Shown here: piece after piece, positions 13,571 through 20,138 of the stretch
Position numbering within the stretch: position 1 is the stretch's first letter
Layout of the letters: each line of letters opens with the position of its first letter
IMG/VR virus record: IMGVR_UViG_3300035670_001463
Coordinates: 1 to 20,463 of that record
DNA from: a virus
Strand: one strand, 5' to 3'
DNA length: 20,463 nt
Notes under the pieces: model-generated
What the model was told of the DNA's origin: nothing
Seen by the model: the letters and a program-made list of their open reading frames with translations, nothing else
Database searches by the model: none
Made by a program: the position numbers and the translations under genes

Positions 13571-14359
13571 TTATCGAACCCGTCCCTCTCGATAAGCGCT
13601 CATAATTTCAGGTTGAAGAGCATCATAACGATCAGGATCGGTCTGCATCAGTTTGATAATATCCGCACGACGATAAATCTTCTTAGAAGGTGCTTCGTCA
13701 CTTCCTTTTGCCGTAGTAGCAGTAGCGCTCTTAAGAACTCGTTCACGGTCTTGCTTTTCAGCCTTGACTGTAGCATCAGCAACTTGCTTACGCTCTTTCC
13801 AAACACTAAGTAACTCATCAGCGGCATCAAAGTCATAGTTATTTGCTGCTGCAAACAACTGTACTCGTACCTTAGACGACTTTACCCACTCTTGGAAAGA
13901 TGTGTCACCAGCAATATCCATAAAGTCTGGATGCTTTTGCTTCAACATCGATACCGTTTCTGCGATTCGCATCTGAAGGGCAGCTTGTTCAGCTTGCTTG
14001 ATCTTCGGATGGTTCTCAATTGCTTTTGATACTGCTTTTTCGGGATCAGCAAAGAAGTCAACTTCTTCGACAGGTTCCTGCGGTTGCTGTTTACTTAATG
14101 CTTGGGCCTTGATAAAGTCATCAACAATCTTGCGTAGTTCACCAACTTCAGAGCCTTGACGACCGATTAGCTTTTCAGCTTCTTGATGCATCCTGGCAAT
14201 TTCTTTGAGGCTTTTACCCTTATACTTCTCAGGAACCTCATCTTCTTCTGGTGCTTCAGTGTTATTTTCAGGTACAATCTCTTGCGCCTGCTCTAACTCC
14301 TGAACTACTTCGTCTGATTGCAATGCTTCTTCTTGACCTTCATCAATAAATTCAGCCAT
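13571..14359 (-). CDS. Capsid scaffolding protein
   Basis: This 262-aa protein is strongly acidic at its N-terminus (residues 6-45) and has YKGKSLKEIARMHQEAEKLI (46-65) followed by GRQGSEVGEL, a signature of scaffolding proteins in short-tailed phages. A helical, Gln/Lys/Glu-rich middle and a basic C-terminal helix pair (KKIYRRADIIKLMQTDPDRY, then AYREGRVR) follow; the C-terminus usually binds coat protein. It directs assembly of the procapsid and then leaves. The gene is immediately before the capsid gene, as usual. AGAGGAATTAAT precedes the ATG at 14359. Confidence 0.85.
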   Translation of the reverse strand: MAEFIDEGQEEALQSDEVVQELEQAQEIVPENNTEAPEEDEVPEKYKGKSLKEIARMHQEAEKLIGRQGSEVGELRKIVDDFIKAQALSKQQPQEPVEEVDFFADPEKAVSKAIENHPKIKQAEQAALQMRIAETVSMLKQKHPDFMDIAGDTSFQEWVKSSKVRVQLFAAANNYDFDAADELLSVWKERKQVADATVKAEKQDRERVLKSATATTAKGSDEAPSKKIYRRADIIKLMQTDPDRYDALQPEIMSAYREGRVR

Positions 14360-14421
14360 ATTAATTCCTCTGAGCGTTTAGCTTTATAGAAAGAATACTA
14401 TTACTACTTACGGAGATTCCT

Positions 14422-14670
14422 TTATCCGTTTACTTCTGACCTTCCGGTCTTTCTTTCCCACTTGATGTGAGATTCCCTGCGTTGTTCCCACTTTGCAGCG
14501 GCACCAGGGAAATGTCCAGTAATACCTTCCAGAGATATTACCGGCGTACTAATGATTCTGGAAGCATCATTACCGCAATGAGGGCAAGTAATAACTCTTT
14601 CAGACTCATCAATATACTTTTCTGAGGTGTGTCCTTTGACACAGGTAAACTCAAAGATTCTTTTCGCCAT
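14422..14670 (-). CDS. FmdB-like zinc-ribbon protein
   Basis: This 82-aa protein starts MAKRIFEFTCVKGHTSEKYI. Cys10, His14, Cys29 and Cys32 (FTCVKGH...ITCPHCGNDA) are placed to hold a zinc ion, as in FmdB-type putative regulatory proteins, where Cys often replaces the His. The C-terminal half has the motif GHFPGAAAKWEQRRESHIK, seen in phage versions that sit between portal and scaffold. The role is unknown; transcription control or an assembly accessory are possible. It overlaps the previous gene by 20 bases and has GGAGATAATAG before the ATG at 14670. Confidence 0.75.
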   Translation of the reverse strand: MAKRIFEFTCVKGHTSEKYIDESERVITCPHCGNDASRIISTPVISLEGITGHFPGAAAKWEQRRESHIKWERKTGRSEVNG

Positions 14671-14896
14671 CTATTATCTCCTGATATACTTGCTCGGATA
14701 GTTGGTGCAAGTTCAGAATATAATCAAGAACCTCTATCTTACCTTTGGCTTTCCAGAGATCCTCAACGCTGTTGATAATATCAACTCTAGCGTATTCGTC
14801 CCTAGCCTCTTTTAAATCATCCATCAGCTCTTTCCAACCAACTGATGTACAAAGATCAAATCTATTCTCGTAATACTTCTGTATCTGTTCGTCCAA
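14651..14896 (-). CDS. Conserved small head-module protein (TTG start)
   Basis: This 81-aa helical, acidic protein starts at TTG 14896 (MDEQIQKYYENRFDLCTSVG-W). The ATG at 14900 is in another frame, an in-frame stop lies two codons upstream, and GGAG sits 7 bases before the TTG, so the TTG is the best start. Proteins with this opening (xYFExRFDLFxxxGWKxLxxD) and a central INSVEDLWKAKGKIEVLDYI are common between portal and scaffold genes of podovirus-like phages. Their function is unknown. It is the first gene after the internal promoter at 14952-14980. Confidence 0.7.
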   Translation of the reverse strand: MDEQIQKYYENRFDLCTSVGWKELMDDLKEARDEYARVDIINSVEDLWKAKGKIEVLDYILNLHQLSEQVYQEIIDGEKNL

Positions 14897-14909
14897 GCAT
14901 TATCTCCAA

Positions 14910-14943
14910 TGAGTGCTTTTGAGTGTAAGTGCTTACTAACTTA
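14910..14943. promoter_or_regulatory. Operator-like inverted repeat downstream of the internal late promoter
   Basis: GTAAGTGCTTAC (14925-14936) has arms GTAAG and CTTAC around TG, and TAAGTGCTTACTAAC (14926-14940) closely resembles two sites in the divergent region (19129-19145 and 19183-19194). A degenerate extra copy TGAGTGCTTTTGAG begins at 14910. The main site covers about +5 to +20 of the transcript from the promoter at 14952-14980, a classic position for a repressor. The binding protein is not known from this window. Confidence 0.5.
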
Positions 14944-14951
14944 ATACTACC

Positions 14952-14980
14952 ATTGTACCATTTTTTTATTAACTTGTCAA
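14952..14980 (-). promoter_or_regulatory. Sigma70-type promoter between portal and head genes
   Basis: On the minus strand TTGACA (14975-14980) and TACAAT (14952-14957) are separated by exactly 17 bases, which are AT-rich. The -35 is perfect and the -10 matches five of six. It lies in the 102-base gap after the portal gene and points to the 81-aa, zinc-ribbon, scaffold and capsid genes. It would let the capsid block be made at a higher level than terminase and portal. The host RNA polymerase is the likely user. Confidence 0.8.
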
Positions 14981-14998
14981 TACCTTTTTAAAATATTT

Positions 14999-16942
14999 TT
15001 ATCTTTGCTTAGATGCAATGACCTGTAGACGAGCAATATCAGCCTTGGTGTCAATATCTTTGTTCTTCAGGGCCAAATCTGCTATCTTCATCCGACGATC
15101 AAACTCTTTGTTAGGATCAGCAGCGTCACCAAGGTACTTAGATGAGGCAGCAGCGATCTTTGCTTGTAACTCTGCTGGTGCAAGTTGAATATCAACAATC
15201 TCTTTCTGTGCTTTTGCTTGCTTGAGTTGAACATCTGCTTGTTTATCAGCCATTTCTAGCTGTGCTGCTTGCATTTGCATCTGCTGCATCTGTTGTTCTT
15301 GCTCTGAAGGCTGATTTACCTGTTGTAACTGCTGAATCAGTTCTTCACGATTCTCTAAACCACTGTTTTCAATGATGGCAGACAGAATAATAGGAGCAAT
15401 CTTGGAATCAGGCCCAAGTGTCTTCAACAAGTTAATAAATTGTACTTGTTCAAACTCTCTTGCGATGATGCCAAGGTGACTGGTAGGAATAAATACAAAG
15501 TCTTGGACAGGATAACGCTCAGGGTCAAACTGCATATAACGATGAGCAGCTTTGGTAATAAAAGGAATCAAGAATTGCTCTTGGAAGTTCACCAAAGTAC
15601 GCTTAGACTTCTTGATAATAGCCATCAGAGCAGGATTAGTACCGTAAGACTCTGGTGTCCCTGCTGGAGCACCGTAAGAGGCACTGTCAATGGTTCCAGT
15701 GGCTTGCAGGAGCATCCGCTCAAACTCTTTAGCCGTGGCAAGGTTAGCAGGATCTAGGTTACCAAACTTAAATGGTTGTAGAATCTCTGCTGGATTACCG
15801 TTGGTAAGGATAGTTTTACCAGGACGAACCTCAAACTTAGCACCACGAGGCAACCTTGTGGCATCCATAGCCATCATAGGTACAGTGGTGAGGGCAAGGC
15901 TATCTAAGTGAGCACGAACTTGTGCATCAATAGCCTTCTGCATGTTGTAGCCCTTCTCAGCGATACCACGACCCCAGAACCGATTAGGCATAGAGTCATT
16001 CTGGAAGGCAACAACAGGGCGATCCTTCATCATATAAGGATTCTCTTCTGCCTTAAGCAGCACACCGTCGTTGGCGATAACAACAATGGCCTCAACCAAC
16101 TCTGAAAACTCAGCCATTTCGTTAGATTCTTCGTCGCCTGACTTAGAGAACAGGTCTACATACTTGTCACTATCGACATTGTCAAGCAATTCCTTAGGTA
16201 CTAAGCCGTAATAACGCAGTAACTTTACTTTGTCTTGCTGATAATCAACTTCTTCCTGTGTTGGCTCAAGGTCAGTTTCACTGGCAGCAGGGCCGATATT
16301 AGCCTTCTTGTAGGTTCCATTCTCCATTGCCTGTACTACGCTATGGATAGAGACGAAATCCTCTACAGCACATCCTAAAGCCTCTGCAATAGTGCTTGCA
16401 TTGGGGTCAATAAGGAAGTTGCGTGGGTTTACTGGTCGTAACTCAACAGCAACACGGTCTTTTTCAGTGACACCGATAGCAGCCAACCCCATGTTAGGCA
16501 TTGGTTGCGTTGTTGGAATCAGTTCTGTCTTCTTGGTAAGGACGATTTCACCGATACCAGTACCATAAACAGCAGCAAGTAAGACAATATCAGAGACAGA
16601 CTTGCGTACTTGATCCTTCTTGAAGTCCTTGGTTAGTATCTTCTTCATTACTTCTACATCTTGAGGGGTGTCATCCTCGTCAACGATGTCAAAGAACTTC
16701 TCACCGCGGCCAAAAATAGCCTCATCAATCTCAGCAGAGAAGGTTTCAATGGCTTGTTGGAGCATCGGAGTAACGATCCTGGCTCGTTCAGACTCACGGG
16801 TACGGTCTTCTCCAGACCAAATACCACGCCAGAGACGCTCATACCTGTCCCAGTCTTCCATGTAATTTGTCTCTTTGTGCGCCCGCCACTGCTCACAACG
16901 CGCTGTTACCCACTCTACCAGTTGGTTATTGGTTTGTGCCAT
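14999..16942 (-). CDS. Portal protein
   Basis: This 647-aa protein has the size and layout of podovirus portal (head-to-tail connector) proteins. The N-terminal part contains EDWDRYERLWRGIWSGEDRT and ARIVTPMLQQAIETFSAEID, followed by LAAVYGTGIGEIVLTKK, usual in this family. The central part has RPVNPRNFLIDPNA and PNRFWGRGIAEKGYNMQKAI. From about residue 530 it becomes Gln-, Met-, Ala- and Lys-rich (EQEQQMQQMQMQAAQLEMA) and is predicted helical, like the crown/barrel of long portals. Twelve copies form the DNA channel at one capsid vertex. AAGGAACCAAG precedes the ATG, 12 bases after the large terminase stop. Confidence 0.88.
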   Translation of the reverse strand: MAQTNNQLVEWVTARCEQWRAHKETNYMEDWDRYERLWRGIWSGEDRTRESERARIVTPMLQQAIETFSAEIDEAIFGRGEKFFDIVDEDDTPQDVEVMKKILTKDFKKDQVRKSVSDIVLLAAVYGTGIGEIVLTKKTELIPTTQPMPNMGLAAIGVTEKDRVAVELRPVNPRNFLIDPNASTIAEALGCAVEDFVSIHSVVQAMENGTYKKANIGPAASETDLEPTQEEVDYQQDKVKLLRYYGLVPKELLDNVDSDKYVDLFSKSGDEESNEMAEFSELVEAIVVIANDGVLLKAEENPYMMKDRPVVAFQNDSMPNRFWGRGIAEKGYNMQKAIDAQVRAHLDSLALTTVPMMAMDATRLPRGAKFEVRPGKTILTNGNPAEILQPFKFGNLDPANLATAKEFERMLLQATGTIDSASYGAPAGTPESYGTNPALMAIIKKSKRTLVNFQEQFLIPFITKAAHRYMQFDPERYPVQDFVFIPTSHLGIIAREFEQVQFINLLKTLGPDSKIAPIILSAIIENSGLENREELIQQLQQVNQPSEQEQQMQQMQMQAAQLEMADKQADVQLKQAKAQKEIVDIQLAPAELQAKIAAASSKYLGDAADPNKEFDRRMKIADLALKNKDIDTKADIARLQVIASKQR

Positions 16943-16954
16943 CTTGGTTCCTTG

Positions 16955-18211
16955 TTAATAAGCGGATTCAACATCCATTGGTGTCCAATCTTCCTCTTCA
17001 TAGTCATCAGTGGACACTGTTGTTGCTACTTGTGATACATATGATAGTGCGTCAATTAAGTCATCATGCACTTGTGTTGATGGAAACATGAGGTACTGGT
17101 CAATAAACTCAGCCCATTTTTCTTCTTTGTTAAGAATGATACGACCATGCTCGAAATTGCCTTGTAAAGACCACATAATCCGGTCTGTCTTCTTCTGGTT
17201 ACCGTGTGTTAGTTCCATCACATGAAAGTAAGTATTGTACTCACGCATCAACTTCTCTAATGGTCCTAACACTGCCTGCCTTGCCATTCCTTTTTCTAAA
17301 CCAACAGCCACAGGTTGATACTCATTCACATTCTTGATGATACGCATGGCAGTTTCATCGATACCCCAACGACCATACTCTATCTTCTCTACAAACCATG
17401 TACCATCATCAGTAGCCTTTACAACACAGATAGCAGACTGGTCTAGTCTCTTGTCAGCAGCAGAGGTAGCGTTACTAACCTCCTTGAAGCCAGCAAGGTC
17501 AATAGCGATATACCAAGAACCATCAGCAGGTTCTGTTCCATACTTTAACCATTCTTCTTTGAACAACCCAGTACCACTGTTGGTAAAGGATGCTAGAAAC
17601 TCTTGGTTAAAGTGGAATGTACTTAGTGTCTTCTTTGCTGCTTCTAATTCTTCTGGATCAATCGTAGGATTATCGTAAGTAGTTAAATGCCACGATTTCC
17701 AGTCTTTGCTTTTACCACTTTCACCAGTTTTAAAAGCATCGTAAAACCATGTCCTACCGTCAGGGGTACTGATCAACACTGCTTCGCCTTTTAAGTCTGC
17801 TAAAGCAGGTCTAAGAATTTTTGTAAATACTTCTTCTTTAACAAAAGCAGCTTCATCGATAACAGCAAAGTACAACTTCAATCCACGAAGTGTATCTGGG
17901 TTTTCTGCTGACCTTATGTGTATCTTTCTTCCTGTTACTAATGTAATGTCTAAGTTATTCACATGGGCTTGCTTAATAACACTCCTACCTTGCGTTAAAA
18001 GAGCATCCCAGGCGATCTGCCTTGCCTGTCCTAGGGTAGGTGCTACATACACCACAGCAGAGCCTTCAGGAGCCTCTAAAGCCTTTGCAAGAAGCATTTT
18101 GATAGCAAGGTTACTCTTACCACATCGACGACCAGCAGCGATAACCTTAAATCGTGACTTGTCCTGCCAGACCTCTATCTGCCAAGGAAGCAAAGACCAA
18201 TTAAGTTCCAC
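16955..18211 (-). CDS. terL: Terminase large subunit
   Basis: This 418-aa DNA-packaging motor has an N-terminal ATPase with Walker A GRRCGKS (27-33), Walker B YFAVIDEAA (114-122; Asp119, Glu120) and the coupling motif STP (148-150). The C-terminal nuclease shows Asp238 in YIAIDLAG, Glu305 in VGLEKG and Asp383/Asp384 in VHDDLIDAL, which would bind metal. It pumps DNA into the procapsid through the portal and cuts it. The start is GTG at 18211, with GGAG 7 bases upstream; it overlaps terS by 11 bases, so translation is coupled. All key residues are present. Confidence 0.95.
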   Translation of the reverse strand: MELNWSLLPWQIEVWQDKSRFKVIAAGRRCGKSNLAIKMLLAKALEAPEGSAVVYVAPTLGQARQIAWDALLTQGRSVIKQAHVNNLDITLVTGRKIHIRSAENPDTLRGLKLYFAVIDEAAFVKEEVFTKILRPALADLKGEAVLISTPDGRTWFYDAFKTGESGKSKDWKSWHLTTYDNPTIDPEELEAAKKTLSTFHFNQEFLASFTNSGTGLFKEEWLKYGTEPADGSWYIAIDLAGFKEVSNATSAADKRLDQSAICVVKATDDGTWFVEKIEYGRWGIDETAMRIIKNVNEYQPVAVGLEKGMARQAVLGPLEKLMREYNTYFHVMELTHGNQKKTDRIMWSLQGNFEHGRIILNKEEKWAEFIDQYLMFPSTQVHDDLIDALSYVSQVATTVSTDDYEEEDWTPMDVESAY

Positions 18212-18671
18212 TGCTTTGCTCCGAATCTACATCGATAACATCATCACTTGTCTGTATCTGTGGTGCAGTGATGCCTGAAATATTAATAGTGATTCCTTGT
18301 CCACCAGCACTTCCTGGTTCTTTATTTTCAAAGTAACTAATAGGTAATGCTCGATCTAAGACCATCTTTAAAGCAGCTATCTGAGACGGATGACCATCAG
18401 TAAGTGCTAGACGCATGACCTCCTGCAACATTCTGTCAGAGTTAGCAACTAACATCCTTGCACATAGTTCTCTTGCAAGTGTGTAGTCACCTTTCGGACG
18501 ACCACGCTTCCCAGGCTTTAACTTAGCCTCGATGTCTGCCTTTTTAGGTCTGCCGCCCTTTCTCTTTAAGACAGGCTGTCCTGATTCAGAGACGGGACCG
18601 GCTGTCTTATTAGAGACAGACAACCCTAAATCAATAGACTGGGTAACTGTCTTAGTATGTTGTTCATCCAT
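18201..18671 (-). CDS. terS: Terminase small subunit (putative), with two AT-hook motifs
   Basis: This 156-aa protein precedes and overlaps terL, the usual place of terS. It has two AT-hook-like minor-groove binding motifs, KRKGGRPKK (36-44) and GKRGRPKG (54-61). A helical region follows (YTLARELCARMLVANSDRML, about 63-82, to LKMVLDRALPISYFE), then a Gly-rich linker and an acidic tail (SDDVIDVDSEQSS) that may contact terL. The role would be recognition of the phage DNA packaging site. The assignment rests mainly on position and DNA-binding motifs. Its leader is long, about 185 bases from the predicted promoter. Confidence 0.75.
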   Translation of the reverse strand: MDEQHTKTVTQSIDLGLSVSNKTAGPVSESGQPVLKRKGGRPKKADIEAKLKPGKRGRPKGDYTLARELCARMLVANSDRMLQEVMRLALTDGHPSQIAALKMVLDRALPISYFENKEPGSAGGQGITINISGITAPQIQTSDDVIDVDSEQSSGT

Positions 18672-18863
18672 TAAAAATTATCTTCTTTAGAAGGTTTTAT
18701 TCTTAGCACTACTTTATTAGTGATAAGTTATATCAACAGTATCTTAATATTAACATCACCGGTCAGATAAGGGTTGCGTTAAAACTTAATTCCGAAGGAA
18801 TAATCTTCTTCTTTAAAACCTACTTCTTATCTGTTGCTGTGATGTCCTATATTATAGGTGTTT

Positions 18864-18892
18864 ATTGTAGCATATTTTTGTTAAAAAGTCAA
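18864..18892 (-). promoter_or_regulatory. Sigma70-type promoter for the structural operon (terS)
   Basis: On the minus strand TTGACT (18887-18892) and TACAAT (18864-18869) are exactly 17 bases apart, five of six matches in each box. The start would be near 18857, where CCTAT-AAT-ATAGG (18844-18858 region) forms a short inverted repeat that could be a regulator site. The transcript would have about 185 bases of leader before terS. Confidence 0.75.
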
Positions 18893-18910
18893 GTTATTTG
18901 TTTACTACTT

Positions 18911-18957
18911 AGCCCTTCGCAGTGCTTGTTATTGGTCAACATTGCCCTTCGCAATGC
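18911..18957. repeat. Paired CCCTTCGC repeats, one a perfect small hairpin
   Basis: AGCCCTTCGCAGTGC (18911-18925) and ATTGCCCTTCGCAATGC (18941-18957) share GCCCTTCGCA and TGC. The second forms a perfect 6-bp hairpin CATTGC-CCTTC-GCAATG (18940-18956). They lie just upstream of the terS promoter's -35 box, 19-30 bases apart, which fits a bound activator or a replication/packaging element. The function is unknown. Confidence 0.5.
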
Positions 18958-19111
18958 ACGGTTTGCATTATTATCCAGCACAGATCAATATTGTAATGTT
19001 ATCAACAACTTAGTTAATGCTAACTTGCTTCTTTTTTTCATAGATAATATTGACTTTTTTTACTTTTTGTGAATTGAAGTTGGTTCAACAAAATTATCAC
19101 AACCATCACCA

Positions 19112-19123
19112 CCCCCTCCCCCC
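19112..19123. other. C-tract (G-tract on minus strand)
   Basis: Five C, one T and six C in a row, next to CATCACCA repeats, form an abrupt strand-biased block in an AT-rich region. The minus strand (GGGGGG-A-GGGGG) could join in a G-quadruplex or bind a specific protein. It is unlike anything else in the window. Confidence 0.5.
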
Positions 19124-19128
19124 ATCAA

Positions 19129-19145
19129 TGTTAGTCAGCACTAAC
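19129..19145. promoter_or_regulatory. Operator-like inverted repeat
   Basis: GTTAGT-CAGC-ACTAAC (19130-19145) is a perfect 6-bp inverted repeat. Read on the minus strand it is TTAGTGCTGACTAAC, which matches TAAGTGCTTACTAAC at 14926-14940 in 13 of 15 places. ACTAACTTA (19144-19152) beside it is also found beside that site (14935-14943). A shared binding protein is the simplest reading. Confidence 0.5.
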
Positions 19146-19161
19146 TAACTTAGGCACTATT

Positions 19162-19181
19162 AATAGGGACAGAACAATGTT
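19162..19181 (+). repeat. 20-bp direct repeat, copy 1
   Basis: AATAGGGACAGAACAATGTT is identical to the copy at 19206-19225, 44 bases away. The preceding CACTATT and the AATAGGGA core have a loose likeness to initiation parts of promoters for single-subunit phage RNA polymerases, but no such polymerase gene is in the window. Binding sites for an initiator or regulator are equally possible. Confidence 0.7.
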
Positions 19182-19182
19182 A

Positions 19183-19194
19183 GTGAGTGCTTAC
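19183..19194. promoter_or_regulatory. Operator-like site between the direct repeats
   Basis: GTGAGTGCTTAC differs in one base from GTAAGTGCTTAC at 14925-14936 and is likewise followed by T(A/T)A. It starts 2 bases after direct repeat copy 1. It supports a common regulator of the divergent region and the internal head promoter. Confidence 0.45.
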
Positions 19195-19205
19195 TTAGTA
19201 AATTA

Positions 19206-19225
19206 AATAGGGACAGAACAATGTT
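19206..19225 (+). repeat. 20-bp direct repeat, copy 2
   Basis: This is a perfect second copy of the element at 19162-19181. The flanks differ (TTAA before and GTGTAAAG after), so the duplicated unit is only the 20 bases plus at most one or two, which suggests selection for the element itself and not a recent tandem duplication. Confidence 0.7.
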
Positions 19226-19469
19226 GTGTAAAGTTGGCATGGATGTTGCTGTGGGACCACTATAGACGCCACTACAGAGCACCAATGCCTAGCACAATCT
19301 ATGCCAGTTAGCATCTACTAACATCCAATATTGCCCTGGAACGGCTTGTCACTGTGACTAAGGGTTTTTCCTAGGGTATTCCTGACTATATTACTATGGC
19401 ATTGTATGTTGTTGATTTTATAGCGTTATCGAGTTTTATAGGCCTGAAATAATAACCTTACAATTAATC

Positions 19470-19478
19470 TGGTATGAT
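19470..19478 (+). promoter_or_regulatory. Possible extended -10 promoter for rightward genes
   Basis: TGGTATGAT (19470-19478) is an extended -10 element (TGn plus TATGAT, five of six). No good -35 is found 17 bases upstream, which such promoters can lack. The start would be near 19485, giving about 78 bases of leader before the 81-aa gene at 19563. Repeats of TTTTATAG(C/T)GTTA(T/C)C lie on each side (around 19416 and 19509). Confidence 0.35.
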
Positions 19479-19562
19479 TCTCTCGCCTATATATTATGAA
19501 AGGGTCAGTTTTATAGTGTTACCATTCTTAACAGTAGTAAAACCAATAAAGGAAACTAGATC

Positions 19563-19808
19563 ATGATTAAAGAATACGACACCTACACCATCGCTAGCCA
19601 CTTCGTTACCGCTATCGAGTACGGAGACTATAGCGGCCTAGAAGAAGGCGAAGAAGAGGCCTTAGAATCGTTTCTAGACACTCTGCCGAGGGGTTATCAC
19701 ACTTGGCAATGGTCTGATGATGGCGAAGAGTTTGCCACTGACGAAGTTACAGGCTTGAAGGCTTCATGTATTACCGCTACACTGTACGTTGATTCCGCTG
19801 TCGCTTAA
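19563..19808 (+). CDS. Small acidic hypothetical protein (DUF6926-like)
   Basis: This 81-aa protein starts MIKEYDTYTIASHFVTAIEY and continues GDYSGLEEGEEEALESFLDT. The pattern 'Y-x-(V/I)-(A/S)-SHFx-x-AIEYGDYSGLxxxEExxLxxFL' is one I have seen in small phage proteins (recalled as DUF6926). It is very acidic and ends in a short beta-rich part with one Cys. AAAGGAAAC precedes the ATG. As the first rightward gene next to the control region it is a candidate early host-takeover gene, which is inference from position. Confidence 0.7.
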   Translation: MIKEYDTYTIASHFVTAIEYGDYSGLEEGEEEALESFLDTLPRGYHTWQWSDDGEEFATDEVTGLKASCITATLYVDSAVA

Positions 19809-19838
19809 CCATTAACAACACACTAGGAGAATTACATC

Positions 19839-20135
19839 ATGAGCAACACAACCTACAACGGCTGGACTAACTACGCAACTTGGCGTGTCAATCTTGAGAT
19901 TTTTGACGGCATGACTGTCAGAGATGTTACTGGAAGGTCTATTGTGCCTGTCAGTGATCTTAGAGACTATCTACAGAAATATGCTGAGGAAATGATCGAA
20001 ACGACCTCATCTGAGGGGCTTGCTCGTGACTATGCCCTGGCTTTCTTGTCTGAGGTCAATTGGTGGGAAATTGCCAACGCAATGCTGGCTGATGAAGAAG
20101 CGGAAGAAGATGAAGAAGAATCAGAGGAGGCTTAA
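19839..20135 (+). CDS. Small acidic hypothetical protein with NGWTNYATW motif (DUF7249-like)
   Basis: This 98-aa protein starts MSNTTYNGWTNYATWRVNLE. The NGWTNYxTWxVNLW/E motif is widespread in phage and plasmid-encoded small proteins of unknown function (recalled as DUF7249). Residues 40-77 are probably helical (DLRDYLQKYAEEMIE, then ALAFLSEVNWWEIANAML), and the C-terminus is almost all Glu/Asp (residues 83-98), resembling DNA mimics in charge only. TAGGAGAATTACATC precedes the ATG. The function is unknown. Confidence 0.75.
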   Translation: MSNTTYNGWTNYATWRVNLEIFDGMTVRDVTGRSIVPVSDLRDYLQKYAEEMIETTSSEGLARDYALAFLSEVNWWEIANAMLADEEAEEDEEESEEA

Positions 20136-20138
20136 ACA

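Larger units (their letters stand above)
18672..19562. other. Divergent gene-free control region
   Basis: No convincing gene is seen in these 891 bases; the open frames present lack ribosome binding sites and have low-complexity products. The region holds, from left to right, the long terS leader with a small ATTCC-TTC-GGAAT hairpin (minus strand), the terS promoter, a pair of CCCTTCGC repeats, poly-T tracts, a C-tract, operator-like sites, two 20-base direct repeats, a possibly folded stretch (19231-19335) and a weak plus-strand promoter. It divides leftward structural genes from rightward small genes and could also contain the packaging or replication start, which is not shown. Confidence 0.6.

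Noticed and set aside
18839-19072. Plus-strand 77-aa open frame in the control region
   Set aside because: Leu/Ser/Phe-rich product from AT-rich DNA, no ribosome binding site, and it overlaps the minus-strand terS promoter and repeats.
19047-19075. Plus-strand promoter TTGACT with 17-base spacer
   Set aside because: The hexamer at -10 (ATTGAA) is a poor match, and the spacer is mainly a poly-T tract.
18672-19562. tRNA genes, CRISPR array or attachment site
   Set aside because: I saw no cloverleaf with a TTC loop, no regularly spaced repeat array, and no integrase or tRNA-like core; the two 20-bp repeats are only a pair.
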